64,000 bases of DNA from Megaleporinus macrocephalus. Its lineage: Eukaryota; Chordata; Actinopteri; Characiformes; Anostomidae. The stretch spans positions 6,235,538-6,299,537 of the forward strand of contig CM038704.1 in NCBI GenBank assembly GCA_021613375.1, read 5' to 3'. Below are positions 10,840 to 21,641 of the stretch, one piece after another (position 1 is the first letter of the stretch; every line of letters begins with the position of its first letter). The position numbers were made by a program, and so were the translations under genes. Under the pieces are notes generated by a model. It did no database searches and had not been told where the DNA came from. It was given only the letters and a program-made list of their open reading frames with translations.

Positions 10840-13800
10840 AAAGGTGTCAAAAGTATTCACATTCTTTACTCAGGTAGAAGTATAGATACTAGGGTTTAAA
10901 TATATTTCTATAGAAGTTGAAGTATCAACTCAAGATTTTTACTCCAGTAAAAGTGTAAAAGTACTGCTTTTAGAACTACTTAAATTATAAAAGTGAAAGT
11001 AATGTAAGGAAAAAACTGCCATTAAGAGCAAAAGATTAGGCCGCACCACAGGGGTCTATAGTGCACTAGCCCACCTCCCCAAAAAACCCATTCTTCTAAA
11101 AGCCATAATGACTATAAATGTTATATTAAAATGTTAATGTTGATAAATTTGGGATGCGTGAGGCTTCCTGTTTCAGCTGCATATACGCCCATTGAACATG
11201 AATGTAGTTTAGTACAATGTAAATATATTAAAGAAGCATATCTGTTACTACTGAACATTAACATGTGTTTCATGAAGCAGAAGATATGATGACTAGTCGT
11301 CTATAAGTATTGAAATGAAGTCAAACTTCAAAGACATGTTATCAATAATCTTTACTGGAATGTAAATATACATGAATGAAAACAAGCTGAAATGAAATAG
11401 GAGAAACGAGACTATGTTTAAAATGTAAGGAGTATAAAGTACTGATAATGGAGTGTAAATGTAAGGAGTATAAAGTACTGATAATGGAGTGTAAATGTAA
11501 GGAGTATAAAGTACAGATGATGGAGTGTAAATGTAAGGAGTATAAAGTACAGATAATGGAGTGTAAATGTAAGGAGTAGAAAGTACAGATAATGGAGTGT
11601 AATGTAAGGAGAAGAAAGTACACATAATGGAGTGTAAATGTAAGGAGTAGAAAGTACAGATAATGGAGTGTAAATGTAAGGAGTAAAAAGTACTGATAAT
11701 GGAGTGTAAATGTAAGTAGTAGAAAGTACAGATAATGGAGTGTAAATGTAAGGAGTAGAAAGTACTGATAATGGAGTGTAAATGTAAGGAGTATAAAGTA
11801 CAGATAATGGAGTGTAAATGTAAGGAGTAGAAAGTACTGATAATGGAGTGTAAATGTAAGTAGTAGAAAGTACAGATAAAGGAGTGTAAATGTAAGGAGT
11901 AGAAAGTACTGATAATGGAGTGTAATTGTAAGGAGTAGAAAGTACTGATAATGGAGTGTAAATGTAAGGAGTATAAAGTAAAGATAATGGAGTGTAAATG
12001 TAAGGAGTAGAAAGTACTGATAATGGAGTGTAAATGTAAGAAGTAGAAAGTACTGATAATGGAGTGTAAATGTAAGGAGTATAAAGTACAGATAATGGAG
12101 TGTAAATGTAAGGAGTAGAAAAGTACTGATAATGGAGTGTAAATGTAAGGAGTAAAAGTACAGATAATGGAGTGTAAATGTAAGGAGTAGAAAGTACTGA
12201 TAATGGAGTGTAAATGTAAGGAGTAGAAAGTACTGATAAGGGAGTTTAAATGTAAGGGGTAGAAAGTACTGATAATGGAGTGTAATTGTAAGTAGTACAA
12301 AGTACAGATAATGGAGTGTAAATGTAAGGAGTAGAAAGTACTGATAATGGTGTGTAAATGTAAGGAGTAGAAAGTACTGATAATGGAGTGTAAATGTAAG
12401 GAGTAGAAAGTACAGATAATGGAGTGTAAATGTAAGGAGTAGAAAGTACTGATAATGAGTGTAAATGTAAGGAGTAGAAAGTACTGATAATGGAGTGTAA
12501 ATGTAAGTAGTATAAAGTACAGATAATGGAGTGTAAATGTAAGGAGTAGAAAGTACTGATAATGGAGTGTAAATGTAAGGAGTAGAAAGTACTGATAATG
12601 GAGTGTAAATGTAAGGAGTATAAAGTACAGATAATGGAGTGTAAATGTAAGGAGTAGAAAGTACAGATAATGGAGTGTAAATGTAAGGAGTAGAAAGTAC
12701 TGATAATGGAGTGTAAATGTAAGGAGTAGAATGTACTGATAATGGAGTTTAAATGTAAGGAGTATAAAGTACAGATAATGGAGTGTAAATGTAAGGAGTA
12801 GAAAGTGCTGATAATGGAGTGTAAATGTAAGTAGTAGAAAGTACAGATAATGGAGTTTAAATGTAAGGAGTAGAAAGTACAGATAATGGAGTGTAAATGT
12901 AAGGAGTAGAAAGTACAGATAATGGAGTGTAAATGTAAGTAGTAGAAAGTACTGATAATGGAGTGTAAATGTAAGGAGTAGAATGTACTGATAATGGAGT
13001 TTAAATGTAAGGAGTATAAAGTACAGATAATGGAGTGTAAATGTAAGGAGTATAAAGTGCTGATAATGGAGTGTAAATGTAAGTAGTAGAAAGTACAGAT
13101 AATGGAGTGTAAATGTAAGGAGTAGAAAGTACTGATAATGGAGTGTAAATGTAAGGAGTAGAAAGTACTGATAATGGAGTGTAAATGTAAGGAGTATAAA
13201 GTACAGATAATGGAGTGTAAATGTAAGGAGTATAAAGTACAGATAATGGAGTGTAAATGTAAGAAATAGAAAGTACTGATAATGGAGTGTAAATGTAAGG
13301 AGTAGAACGTACAGATAATGGTGTGTAAATGTAAGGAGTATAAAGTACAGATAATGGAGTGTAAATGTAAGGAGTAAAAAGTACAGATAATGGAGTGTAA
13401 ATGTAAGGAGTAAAAAGTACAGATAATGGAGTGTAAACGTAAGGAGTATAAAGTACAGATAATGGAGTGTAAATGTAAGGAGTATAAAGTACTGATAATG
13501 GAGTGTAAATGTAAGGAGTAGAAAGTACTGATAATGGAGTGTAAATGTAATGAGTATAAAGTACAGATAATGGAGTGTAAATGTAAGGAGTAGAAAGTAC
13601 TGATAATGGAGTGTAAATGTAAGGAGTAAAAAGTACAGATAATGGAGTGTAAATGTAAGTAGGATAAAGTACAGATAATGGAGTGTAAATGTAAGGAGTA
13701 GAAAGTACTGATAATGGAGTGTAAATGTAAGGTGTAGAAAGTACTGATAATGGAGTGTAAATGTAAGGAGTATAAAGTACTGATAATGGAGTGTAAATGT

Positions 13801-14665
13801 AAGGAGTAGAAAGTACTGATAATGGAGTGTAAATGTAAGGAGTAGAAAGTACTGATAATGGAGTGTAAATGTAAGGAGTAGAAAGTACTGATAATGGAGT
13901 GTAAATGTAAGGAGTAGAAAGTACAGATAATGGAGTGTAAATGTAAGGAGTACAAAGTACTGATAATGGAGTGTAAATGTAAGTAGTAGAAAGTACAGAT
14001 AATGGAGTGTAAATGTAAGGAGTAGAAAGTACTGATAATGGAGTGTAAATGTAAGGAGTAGAACGTACTGATAATGGAGTGTAAATGTAAGGAGTAGAAA
14101 GTACAGATAATGGAGTGTAAATGTAAGGAGTAGAAAGTACTGATAATGGAGTGTAAATGTAAGGAGTAGAAAGTACTGATAATGGAGTGTAAATTTAAGG
14201 AGTATAAAGTACAGATAATGGAGTGTAAATGTAAGGAGTACAAAGTACAGATAATGGAGTGTAAATGTAAGTAGTTGAAAGTACAGATAATGGAGTGTAA
14301 ATGTAAGTAGTAGAAAGTACAGATAATGGAGTGTAAATGTAAGGAGTAGAAAGTACTGATAATGGAGTGTAAATGTAAGGAGTAGAAAGTACTGATAATG
14401 GAGTGTAAATGTAAGGAGTATAAAGTACAGATAATGGAGTGTAAATGTAAGGAGTATAAAGTACAGATAATGGAGTGTAAATGTAAGGAGTAGAACGTAC
14501 TGATAATGGTGTGTAAATGTAAGGAGTAGAAAGTACTGATAATGGAGTGTAAATGTAAGGAGTAGAAGTGAAAAGTAAAATAATTACTCCAGTAAAGTAT
14601 AAATAACCAATATTTCTACTTAAGTAAAGTAACAAAGTATTTGTACTTTGTTACTTGACACCCCT
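10840..14665 (-). mobile_element. Tol2-like hAT element with giant 36-bp array
   Basis: This is a second, fuller copy of the element at 7244-8421. The left end is 'aaaggtgtcaaaagtattcacattctttactc', and the right end, read inward, is 'aaggggtgtcaagtaacaaagtac'. About 480 bp inside the left end are almost identical to the first copy, but the array has grown to about 87 units, giving a total of about 3.8 kb. It interrupts a Tc1-type element. No perfect 8-bp target duplication could be read (left tcagatgg, right ggcaggtg). No transposase is present. Confidence 0.75.
11427..14570 (+). repeat. 36-bp minisatellite, about 87 units
   Basis: Same unit as at 7.7-8.3 kb: 'gtaaggagtagaaagtactgataatggagtgtaaat'. 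Point variants (tacaga/tactga, agtagtag/aggagtag, tataaa/tagaaa, occasional gttt or ggtgtg) are shared between distant units in runs, indicating block amplification. A few 1-bp indels (near 11600, 12120, 12155, 12455) break the phase. Minus-strand frames of 335 and 665 codons exist only because the unit is 12 codons long. Confidence 0.96.
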
Positions 14666-14695
14666 TGGCAGGTGTCCACATACTTTTGGCCATTG

Positions 14696-15995
14696 AAAAA
14701 GGCAACGTCTTGCACCTCTATGGCTCGACCCTCATGCACGATTATTACAAGGCACTGGGGAGGGAGCAGTAGTGTCTGTGTGGGCCTCTGTCGTTATGCA
14801 TGTGTATGTGTTTATTGCCTGGAACACCAGAACTCGGCTGCTCTACAAACACTTTCGCCCACCTCAAACGAGTTTACAACAAATCCACACCCTTCAGAAG
14901 ATTGTATACACTCCTCCCCGCACACGTACACAAACACCATCTCAGAGTACACAGAGCGGCAGCGAGGACCCCCGCCCTCGCACCAAGCCCCCTGGAAATG
15001 CTTCCCTTTCTTCCCAGAACATCACATCACATTACCAATTCTGTCTCCATGACTGCAAATAGCCACCCTGCTGTCGAGGCCCGTCGGAGGAATTCCTTTC
15101 ATCTGAAAACTCACTATATGTGGATACATACGTAAGAAATTCGTCTGTTAACTACGTGCTGACGTTACGGCAACACTGTCTCCGGTGCCTTGAAAAGCTG
15201 TGTCATCACTCTGAGGCCGTACGGAGATGGCGTGCATTTCATTCACTCGTTCCTCGGGCCGGAAAAGAGACGGCCTCCCCTGTGTATCCACCACTGGACG
15301 CAGTTTTCCCTTCGTTCAGGCCAGAATTCATTAATGAGCCAAGGAGAAGTTACAGCGGCGGGCCAGAAACCGGCGGCTGCGCGGCCTTCTCCGATGGTTT
15401 TGTCATCTGCGGGCCTCCTTAGAGGTTGGGTGGCTTCAGAGAACATGCATGCAGGGACATAAAACCTGAGCGCAGAATCCAGATGTTTGCTGAAAGATAT
15501 GGTACATATGATCGTCTGTCACCTCCAATATAAACGCTGAAGGTTGAAGTGATAATATGATCCTGCCGTTGAGACTTGTGGGCAAGCCAGGATTTTATAT
15601 ACGAGACCCTCGACTCATATAAATATCTGTTATATTATTTTTAGATCTGTTAGAAATTGATGATAACGTCACCTCTCCAGAGCTATATGGATGTGTGCAA
15701 TTGTGGCTACATGGCTGTAATTGCATTTTAGAGGTAATGCAGCTTCAAGTGAGACCAAAACTGCAAATAGATGGATATGAATGAAGAAATGTATGACATA
15801 ACACTTTCTATGAATCGTGTATTTGTAATGCATTATAAATGCATATATAAGGTATTATAGGCCATACATAACACCTTACAATGCTTACCATGCTGCAACA
15901 AGGTATTAGTTTATGATTATTATTGTTATTATTTTTATTATAATAACATGTTATATGCAGCATAGAAAGCTGCTTCATGTTGGACAGTAGAAACA
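14696..15995. other. Non-repetitive DNA, no gene recognised
   Basis: The first 800 bp are less AT-rich than their surroundings (for example 'ggccagaaaccggcggctgcgcggcc' at 15361). Overlapping frames of 90-134 codons at 14650-15460 have no recognisable domain and no family resemblance. This is a candidate for conserved non-coding or intronic regulatory DNA. Confidence 0.4.
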
Positions 15996-15999
15996 ACAG

Positions 16000-16070
<71 letters not shown>
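15996..16070. repeat. (AT)n microsatellite
   Basis: An almost pure AT dinucleotide run of about 70 bp. Confidence 0.97.
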
Positions 16071-16071
<1 letters not shown>

Positions 16072-16954
16072 TTTGAGAATTTCAACATAAATTAAGTCTA
16101 CTAGATGAAAAAACATGTCATGTTTTTTTTTTTCAAAAACATTTTAAATTATTTTTTATGGAATCTTTACAGTGGACAACAGGACACTGTTGATGACATA
16201 TTGCTCGTTTCCTGTTCTGCATCAGTCCAAAAACCCTTCTACAACATCAGCACCAACTTAATCATAGAAAATAATGTAAATGAAAACTGAGTAAACAAAC
16301 ATTGTTTATCTTTTTTGATACCATTTCCACTTTTAGCAGAACAGTAAATATTTCAAATACACTGTATATGAACATAAACAGAAACAAATATTAAACCATT
16401 CCAAAACTTAGTTACTTTGATTAAAAAAAAAAAATCCAGGTTTAGTTTTTAGGCCCACTATCATCACTCCAAACCTTCAGCCAAAGTTTCAGTTTTCACA
16501 CATAGTAACTTCTCATACGGTTCATTTCATTTTAATGTACTATTTTAAAATGTCCAATTATGTAACATTTTCTAATAAATCAGGAATACATTAGTAAATA
16601 CAATTAGTAATCAATTAAAAAATAAATTAGTAATGAGTTTACATGTTTACAGAGCTTACATGTTGCAAAATTATCTCTGCCTCAGCCAAATTCCTGTCAC
16701 CTGTGACATCATAAATTTCATATAAACCCAGATTTAGTAAGTCCCGATGTCCACTACAAAGGACATCAAATATATGTATGCTGTTAGGTAGGTAAACATT
16801 TGTGAAAATCAATAAAAGTGCTTTGAGAACTAGCTACAACAGTTTTATACCTAAAACAGATCAATTAAAGGCTTTAGAAACAAAACAAATACATATTATT
16901 TCACAGCTTATTTCTCTCGTGCAAAGATTGTATTTAAGTAAATGTTAAATAGTG
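16071..16954. other. AT-rich DNA, no gene recognised
   Basis: No ORF of interest, no array and no transposon end were recognised. Confidence 0.45.
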
Positions 16955-17110
16955 TTAAATACTGTCCAGGAGTGCAAATGTAAAGGACAAACAGCAAAGT
17001 GTCAAATAGTGTCCAGGAGTGCAAATGTACAGGACAAACAGCAAAGTGTCAAATAGTGTCCAGGAGTGCAAATGTACAGGACATACAGCAAAGTGCCAAT
17101 AGTGTCAAAA
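16955..17110 (+). repeat. 47-bp minisatellite, about 3.5 units
   Basis: The unit is 'aaatagtgtccaggagtgcaaatgtac' followed by 'aggacaaacagcaaagtgtc' (47 bp). The three full copies are nearly identical; the last fades out at 'agtgtcaaaagtgtcaataatgg'. Confidence 0.9.
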
Positions 17111-18444
17111 GTGTCAATAATGGTGTTTACCAAGGTACCTTATTTAGTTTTTGAAATATCTTTTGGAGACTCATATCCCCTCCAGAGGATATATTAGTGC
17201 AATATATATATATGCAGTCTCCACAAAATGAAAAGCTTTCCTCAAGCTCCTTGAAAATGCTTAGAAGACGAATAAAATGTAGTTTAATAAATAAATTCCA
17301 TAAACGCTCTGGGGTTTTCCTTCTGCAAGGTCCCCCAGTGTTTTGCTCTCAGTACACGAGATTTCTCTGTCTAAGTGGCCAAATACAAGAGTCTCACGAT
17401 CTCTGTGTGAAACCGGAGAATGAGTGACAGGTACATTAATAGTCTGTGATAGCTCACAGTTGTCTGTGTGTATACTTCAGAGGGCTGGGTTACCTCTATA
17501 GGCATTAGAACTGTCTCTGAAAAATGTGTCTTTTACATGTTTCGGGGGGGCCCTGAAGTTAAACCCAGTCTTAATTTGCGGTCGAGCCATTCATTACTCT
17601 ACACTGCAATCCATCAAACGCGGCAACTAGCCTCTTTATCGCGGTGATGTGCGGTATGTCGGCGTCCTTCGGGGAGGTCCGCAGCACCAGTTGTATCCAG
17701 TAACTGACAGTTGCATCAACTTCATGTCATCGTGACTAATCTGGCGGAGTTAGGAACTCTCACTTCTGCGTTTGGTTCATGTCAGTTTACAGACGCTCCA
17801 TTCAGAGCAAAAGGATGCAGACGCACAAACAAGCAAACACTGGACAGCCCTATCAACACGGCCCACTCAGGAGAGCGTTGCGACATCAGCCTCTCCAAAA
17901 GAATAAACTTAATTCTTTTTTCAACCCACCCAATGCACCCGCCCCACCTTTCTTCTCGCGCCCTAATTGAGTGGAGGTGGGGGGGTTAAGACTATATTAG
18001 ATTGAGCCAGATTCCAGCATTAATTATAATTATCAAACACGCTGCTCCTCTGGAAGTCTACCATGTTTACTTTGCAATTCGGATCTCAGTGCAACCAATC
18101 AGGGCCTGACTGCTGACCCTGCCGAGGAGGGAGAGTACAGCTGTGCTACACCAGTTGAGATTCCTCTCTTCGGGCTAGTGTAAACAAACAAGCTGGAAGC
18201 CAACGCTCATAAGCGGCACTATTGACCAAGAGCGTCCAGACAAAAGACAGGAAGCTAGGCGGGGATGCGTCCTCTCCTTTGGATGCGTGGAGCGTCTGCA
18301 TGGTTTTTAAATCAAGCCCAGATTTTGCATAACTATGATAATTAACTAAGCTACACGAACTTTGTAATGAGGTAAATATAAGTTAAGCCAGGTCCACATT
18401 GTGTGTTGCATTGTTTACTTCAATTGAATATGTCAACATTCTCT
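17111..18444. other. Non-repetitive DNA; possible conserved regulatory stretch
   Basis: No recognisable exon. The segment 17560-18330 has balanced composition, no repeats, and an AT-core homeodomain-like motif 'taattataattat' at about 18021. Short frames (60-92 codons) show no domain. It would lie deep in intron 1 of angpt1. Function is a guess from lack of repeats only. Confidence 0.35.
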
Positions 18445-18449
18445 AGTTG
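18445..18449. repeat. Target-site duplication, left (agttg)
   Basis: The 5-bp sequence agttg precedes the LTR element and recurs directly after it at 18018-18022 plus 4 kb (22018-22022), as expected for retroviral-type integration. Confidence 0.85.
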
Positions 18450-18821
18450 TGTCACGGTCGGATGCAGGATTTCAGACACAGGCGCAAGCTTTTGAAATAA
18501 ACAGTACTTTTTAATAACACTAACGTAAACGGAGGGTAAACAAACGGGTAAATAAACAGAACTGACAAGGAAAAACTACAAGATAACCTAGACATCACCT
18601 GGACATATCACGAAGAACACGACAATGACCAACCAGGGAGGGCAAAACAGGCGGACTAAATACACAGGATAACGAGAGGGAAACGGAAACAGGTGGTGAA
18701 CATGATGGGACACAGGTGGAGGGCCGAGGCAAGAAACACATGACAAAGGTAAACAAAGACCACGTGGACTTGACAGGACGTAAACAAGCGAGGGACGCGG
18801 GGAACATGGCGGGGTATGACA
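18450..18821 (-). repeat. LTR (3' LTR in coding sense)
   Basis: 372 bp, TG...CA bounded. In the sense direction it runs TGTCATACCCCGCC ... GACCGTGACA, with 'gtgtatttagt' as a possible TATA-like box and 'attaaaaagtac' as a possible polyadenylation signal. It is about 99% identical in substitutions to the partner LTR. Confidence 0.92.
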
Positions 18822-18836
18822 GCACCCCCCCTCAAA
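18822..18836 (-). other. Polypurine tract of the LTR element
   Basis: On the sense strand the bases just before the 3' LTR read 'cctttgagggggggtgc'. A G-rich purine run at this position primes plus-strand DNA synthesis in LTR elements. Confidence 0.75.
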
Positions 18837-18904
18837 GGACGCAGCTCCAGGGCGAGAAAGAGAACACACCCCGGGAGCCCGCCTCGAGGAGGAGACCCAG
18901 AAAA

Positions 18905-19310
18905 CAAAACAGGGACCAGGAGAACAGGAACAGACGGACGGACCAGGAGAACAGGAACAGACGGACCAGGGACGGACCAGGAGAACAGGAACGGACGGAC
19001 CAGGAACAGACAGAGACCAGGAACAGACAGACGGACGGACCAGGAACAGACAGACGGACGGACCAGGAACAGACAGACGGACGGACCAGGAACAGACAGA
19101 GACCAGGAACAGACAGACGGACGGACCAGGAACAGACAGACGGACGGACCAGGAACAGACAGACGGACGGACCAGGAACAGACAGAGACCAGGAACAGAC
19201 AGACGACGGACCAGGAACAGACAGACGGACGGACCAGGAACAGACAGACGGACGGACCAGGAACAGACAGACGGACGGACCAGGAACAGACAGAGACCAG
19301 GAACGAACAG
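18905..19310. repeat. 23-bp minisatellite inside the LTR element
   Basis: The unit is 'gaacagacagacggacggaccag' (23 bp), with a shorter variant 'gaacagacagagaccag' recurring every few units. As 23 is not a multiple of three, each unit shifts the reading frame, and the same low-complexity peptide (GRTRNRQTD or CSWSVRLSVPGPS) appears in several frames. This argues against selection for protein here. Confidence 0.92.
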
Positions 19311-19914
19311 AGAAAACCAGGAACGGGCACAGAAAAAAAACGGGCAAACAGGAACCAGAACAAAAAACCAGGGACAGACAAACAAATCAGGAAAGACGAG
19401 GACGAGTAAGGACGACGAGACGAAACGGGAGGAAGACGACGAGAAGTTACAGGAGGAAGCCGACGAGACGACAAGGGAGGAGGGAGACGAGAGAAACGAG
19501 GAACACGACGAGAGGCCAAGGGAGGAGGCTGACGAGAAGACTCAGGAGGAGGATGACGAGACGAAACGGGAGGAGGCCAAAACGAGGACAAGGAAAACAA
19601 CGAAACACCAGACAGGACTCAAAACCGGGAACAGGACAAAACACGAGACAACAGACCAGGAGGGGGACAAGGCAGAAAAACAGGAACAAACAGAACGACG
19701 GGGACAGGAACACGGAAACCAAAAACAGGAACAGGGACAAAAACGGGAACAGGAACAAAAACGGGAACAAAACAAGGCAAAGAAACAGAACAGCGGCGGG
19801 CGGGGGGAGCAACAAAGTCTGCCTTAACAGGTAGCTTACGCGGGACAAAACCATGAAGCGCTCTGGGCGCAAAGTCAGGAAGCGCACAGGGGGCGGAGTC
19901 AGGAGGCGCCCAGA

Positions 19915-21639
19915 TCACCGTCCGGGGGGCGGAGTCAGGAGGCGCACAGGGGGCGGAGTCAGGAGGCGGGACAGACCGGACCACCGTCCGGGGAGCAGGC
20001 ACGGGAACAGACCGGACCACCGTCCGGGGAGCAGGCACGGGAACAGACCGGACCACCGTCCGGGGAGCAGGCACGGGAACAGACCGGACCACCGTCCGGG
20101 GAGGCACGGGAACAGACCGGACCACCGTCCGGGGAGCAGGCACGGGAACAGCCGGACCACCGTCCGGGGAGCAGGCACGGGAACAGACCGGGGAGCTTGA
20201 ACAGGAGCCGGCTGGGGAGGGGACTGCGGCGACGTCCACGGAGGAGCAGCGGGCCGGGCGGGAGCCGGGGGGGGCCGCGGGAGTCCACGGCAGCGGGCCG
20301 CGCTGCATTGACGTCCACGGAGGCAGCGGGCCGCGCTGCATTGACGTCCACGGAGGCAGCGGGCCGCGCTGCATTGACGTCCACGGAGGCAGGGCGCTGC
20401 GTGACGCCCTCGGAGACAGGGGAGTAGGAACAGGAGCCGACTGAGGAGCAGGCTGCTGCGACGTCCACGGAGGCAGCGGACCGCGCTGCATTGACGTCCA
20501 CGGAGGCAGCGGGCCGCGCTGCATTGACGTCCACGGAGGCAGCGGGCGCTGGGTGACGCCCTCGGAGACGGGGGAGTAGGAACAGGAGCCGGCTGAGGAG
20601 CAGGTACTGCGGCGACGTCCACGGAGGCAGCGGACCGCGCTGCATTGACGTCCACGGAGGCAGCGGGCCGCGCTGCATTGACGTCCACGGAGGCAGCGGG
20701 CGCTGCGGTGACGCCCTCGGAGACAGGGGGGGTAGGAACAGGAGCCGACTGAGGAGCAGGGACTGCGGCGACGTCCACGGAGGCAGCGGACCGCGCTGCA
20801 TTGACGTCCACGGAGGCAGCGGGCCTCGCTGCATTGACGTCCACGGAGGCAGCGGGCCGCGCTGCATTGACGTCCACGGAGGCAGCGGACCGCGCTGCAT
20901 TGACGTCCACGGAGGCAGCGGGAGCTGCGGTGACGCCCTCGGAGACAGGGGGAGTAGGAACAGGAGCCGACTGAGGAGCAGGGACTGCGGCGACGTCCAC
21001 GGAGGCAGCGGACCGCGCTGCATTGACGTCCACGGAGGCAGCGGGCCGCGCTGCATTGACGTCCACGGAGGCAGCGGGCCGCGCTGCATTGACGTCCACG
21101 GAGCAGCGGGCCTCGCTGCATTGACGTCCACGGAGGCAGCGGGCCGCGCTGCAATGACGTCCACGGAGGCAGCGGGCCGCGCTGCATTGACGTCCACGGA
21201 GGCAACAGCAGAAGCGCCTCCGTTCCGGAGCACCAGGTGGCGCCGGAGCGGCAGCGGGGCTGGAGAGCGGGGCCGCGAAGGAGTGAGCGCGTGGCCGCGA
21301 TGCTGAGCAGGCGGGGCTGGAGAGCGGCGCCACGACGGGGTAAGCGCGTGGCCGCGGCTCTGTGCAGGCGGAGCTGGAGAGCGGCGCCACGACGGAGTGA
21401 GCGCGTGGCCGCGGCTCTGTGTAGGCGGACGCCCGCGAAGTCTGCTTCCGGCCACGGCGTTTACTACGCCGCTTAGCCTGGTGCTCCGAGACGGCTGCAT
21501 CCCTGGCCGCCATCTCAGCCGCGAGCAGAGCGGGGTTATCCGCCTTAAGCAACGCACAAAGCTCCCAAGCGGAGAGAAAATCCCCGTGCTCGCTCCGAGG
21601 GATCAAAAAGCTCGCTGTGTCCTTGTAGGGGTTGGTCAT
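19915..21639 (-). CDS. Repeat-rich ORF of the LTR element (574 aa, gag position)
   Basis: The ATG lies three bases inside the 5' LTR edge, and the frame stays open for 574 codons. Residues 1-55 are non-repetitive (MTNPYKDTASF, SAWELCALLKADNPALLAAEM), possibly helical. A basic cluster AKRRSKRRGRK at 55-65 could bind nucleic acid or act as a nuclear signal. Residues 74-130 are three 19-residue repeats; from about 147 come 11-residue repeats (SVDVNAARPAA or CLRGRQCSAAR) and near the end 12-residue repeats (GRWSGLFPCLLP). No CCHC knuckle, protease or polymerase motif is present. Position suggests a gag-derived or replacement ORF. I do not recognise the family. Whether it is translated is unknown. 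Confidence 0.5.
   Translation of the reverse strand: MTNPYKDTASFLIPRSEHGDFLSAWELCALLKADNPALLAAEMAARDAAVSEHQAKRRSKRRGRKQTSRASAYTEPRPRAHSVVAPLSSSACTEPRPRAYPVVAPLSSPACSASRPRAHSFAAPLSSPAAAPAPPGAPERRRFCCCLRGRQCSAARCLRGRHCSAARCLRGRQCSEARCSVDVNAARPAASVDVNAARPAASVDVNAARSAASVDVAAVPAPQSAPVPTPPVSEGVTAAPAASVDVNAARSAASVDVNAARPAASVDVNAARPAASVDVNAARSAASVDVAAVPAPQSAPVPTPPVSEGVTAAPAASVDVNAARPAASVDVNAARSAASVDVAAVPAPQPAPVPTPPSPRASPSARCLRGRQCSAARCLRGRQCSAVRCLRGRRSSLLLSRLLFLLPCLRGRHAAPCLRGRQCSAARCLRGRQCSAARCLRGRQCSAARCRGLPRPPPAPARPAAPPWTSPQSPPQPAPVQAPRSVPVPAPRTVVRLFPCLLPGRWSGLFPCLPGRWSGLFPCLLPGRWSGLFPCLLPGRWSGLFPCLLPGRWSGLSRLLTPPPVRLLTPPPGR
19975..20190. repeat. 36-bp tandem repeat inside the LTR element
   Basis: Six units of 'accgtccggggagcaggcac' followed by 'gggaacagaccggacc' (36 bp, 12 codons), one shortened by three bases. 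On the sense strand it encodes a repeating GRWSGLFPCLLP. Confidence 0.93.
20290..21215. repeat. 33-bp tandem repeat with higher-order structure
   Basis: The 33-bp unit is 'gacgtccacggaggcagcgg' + 'gccgcgctgcatt' (11 codons). Runs of two to five units are separated by a spacer containing 'gtgacgccctcggagacaggggg.gtaggaacaggagcc', which recurs about five times and creates a higher-order period of about 170-240 bp. On the sense strand the main frame reads SVDVNAARPAA. Indels nearly always preserve the frame. Confidence 0.94.
21254..21430. repeat. 57-bp tandem repeat, three units
   Basis: Three exact-length units start at 21254, 21311 and 21368, beginning 'gcggggctggagagcgg'. 57 bp is 19 codons, and the sense strand reads TEPRPRAHSVVAPLSSSAC-like repeats. 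All three lengths are multiples of three. Confidence 0.93.
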
Positions 21640-21641
21640 TC

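Larger units (their letters stand above)
10134..14695 (+). mobile_element. Tc1-type element with degraded transposase, split by a hAT insertion
   Basis: The left end reads 'tacagcgtatggccaaaagaatatgtaaacc' and the right end 'caggtgtccacatacttttggccat', its inverse; this pair is typical of a fish Tc1-like family. Between 10520 and 10800, transposase-derived DNA is recognisable ('ccagcatgaccgtg', 'agtggcctgcacagagccctgacctc', 'cctgaacacctccgggatgaactggaacg', 'catgctccaaaacgttgtgggaagc'), corresponding to the region around the last DDE residues, but with stops and frameshifts. The hAT element at 10840-14665 lies between this body and the right end. Confidence 0.8.

Noticed and set aside
11293..14635. 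Minus-strand frames of 335, 665 and 146 codons (also 248 codons at 7644-8390)
   Set aside because: They are translations of the 36-bp minisatellite; the unit is 12 codons and has no stop in some frames, so long frames arise automatically.
10832..14673. Perfect 8-bp hAT target duplication
   Set aside because: The flanks tcagatgg and ggcaggtg do not match well enough to claim it.
14648..15462. Several overlapping frames of 90-134 codons as a possible gene
   Set aside because: No domain, no conserved motif, frames overlap each other and begin in a transposon end.
18588..19887. Overlapping Arg/Thr-rich and Cys/Ser/Val-rich frames of 146-372 codons
   Set aside because: They fall in the 23-bp array and purine-rich part of the LTR element; the same peptide appears in several frames, which indicates no coding constraint.
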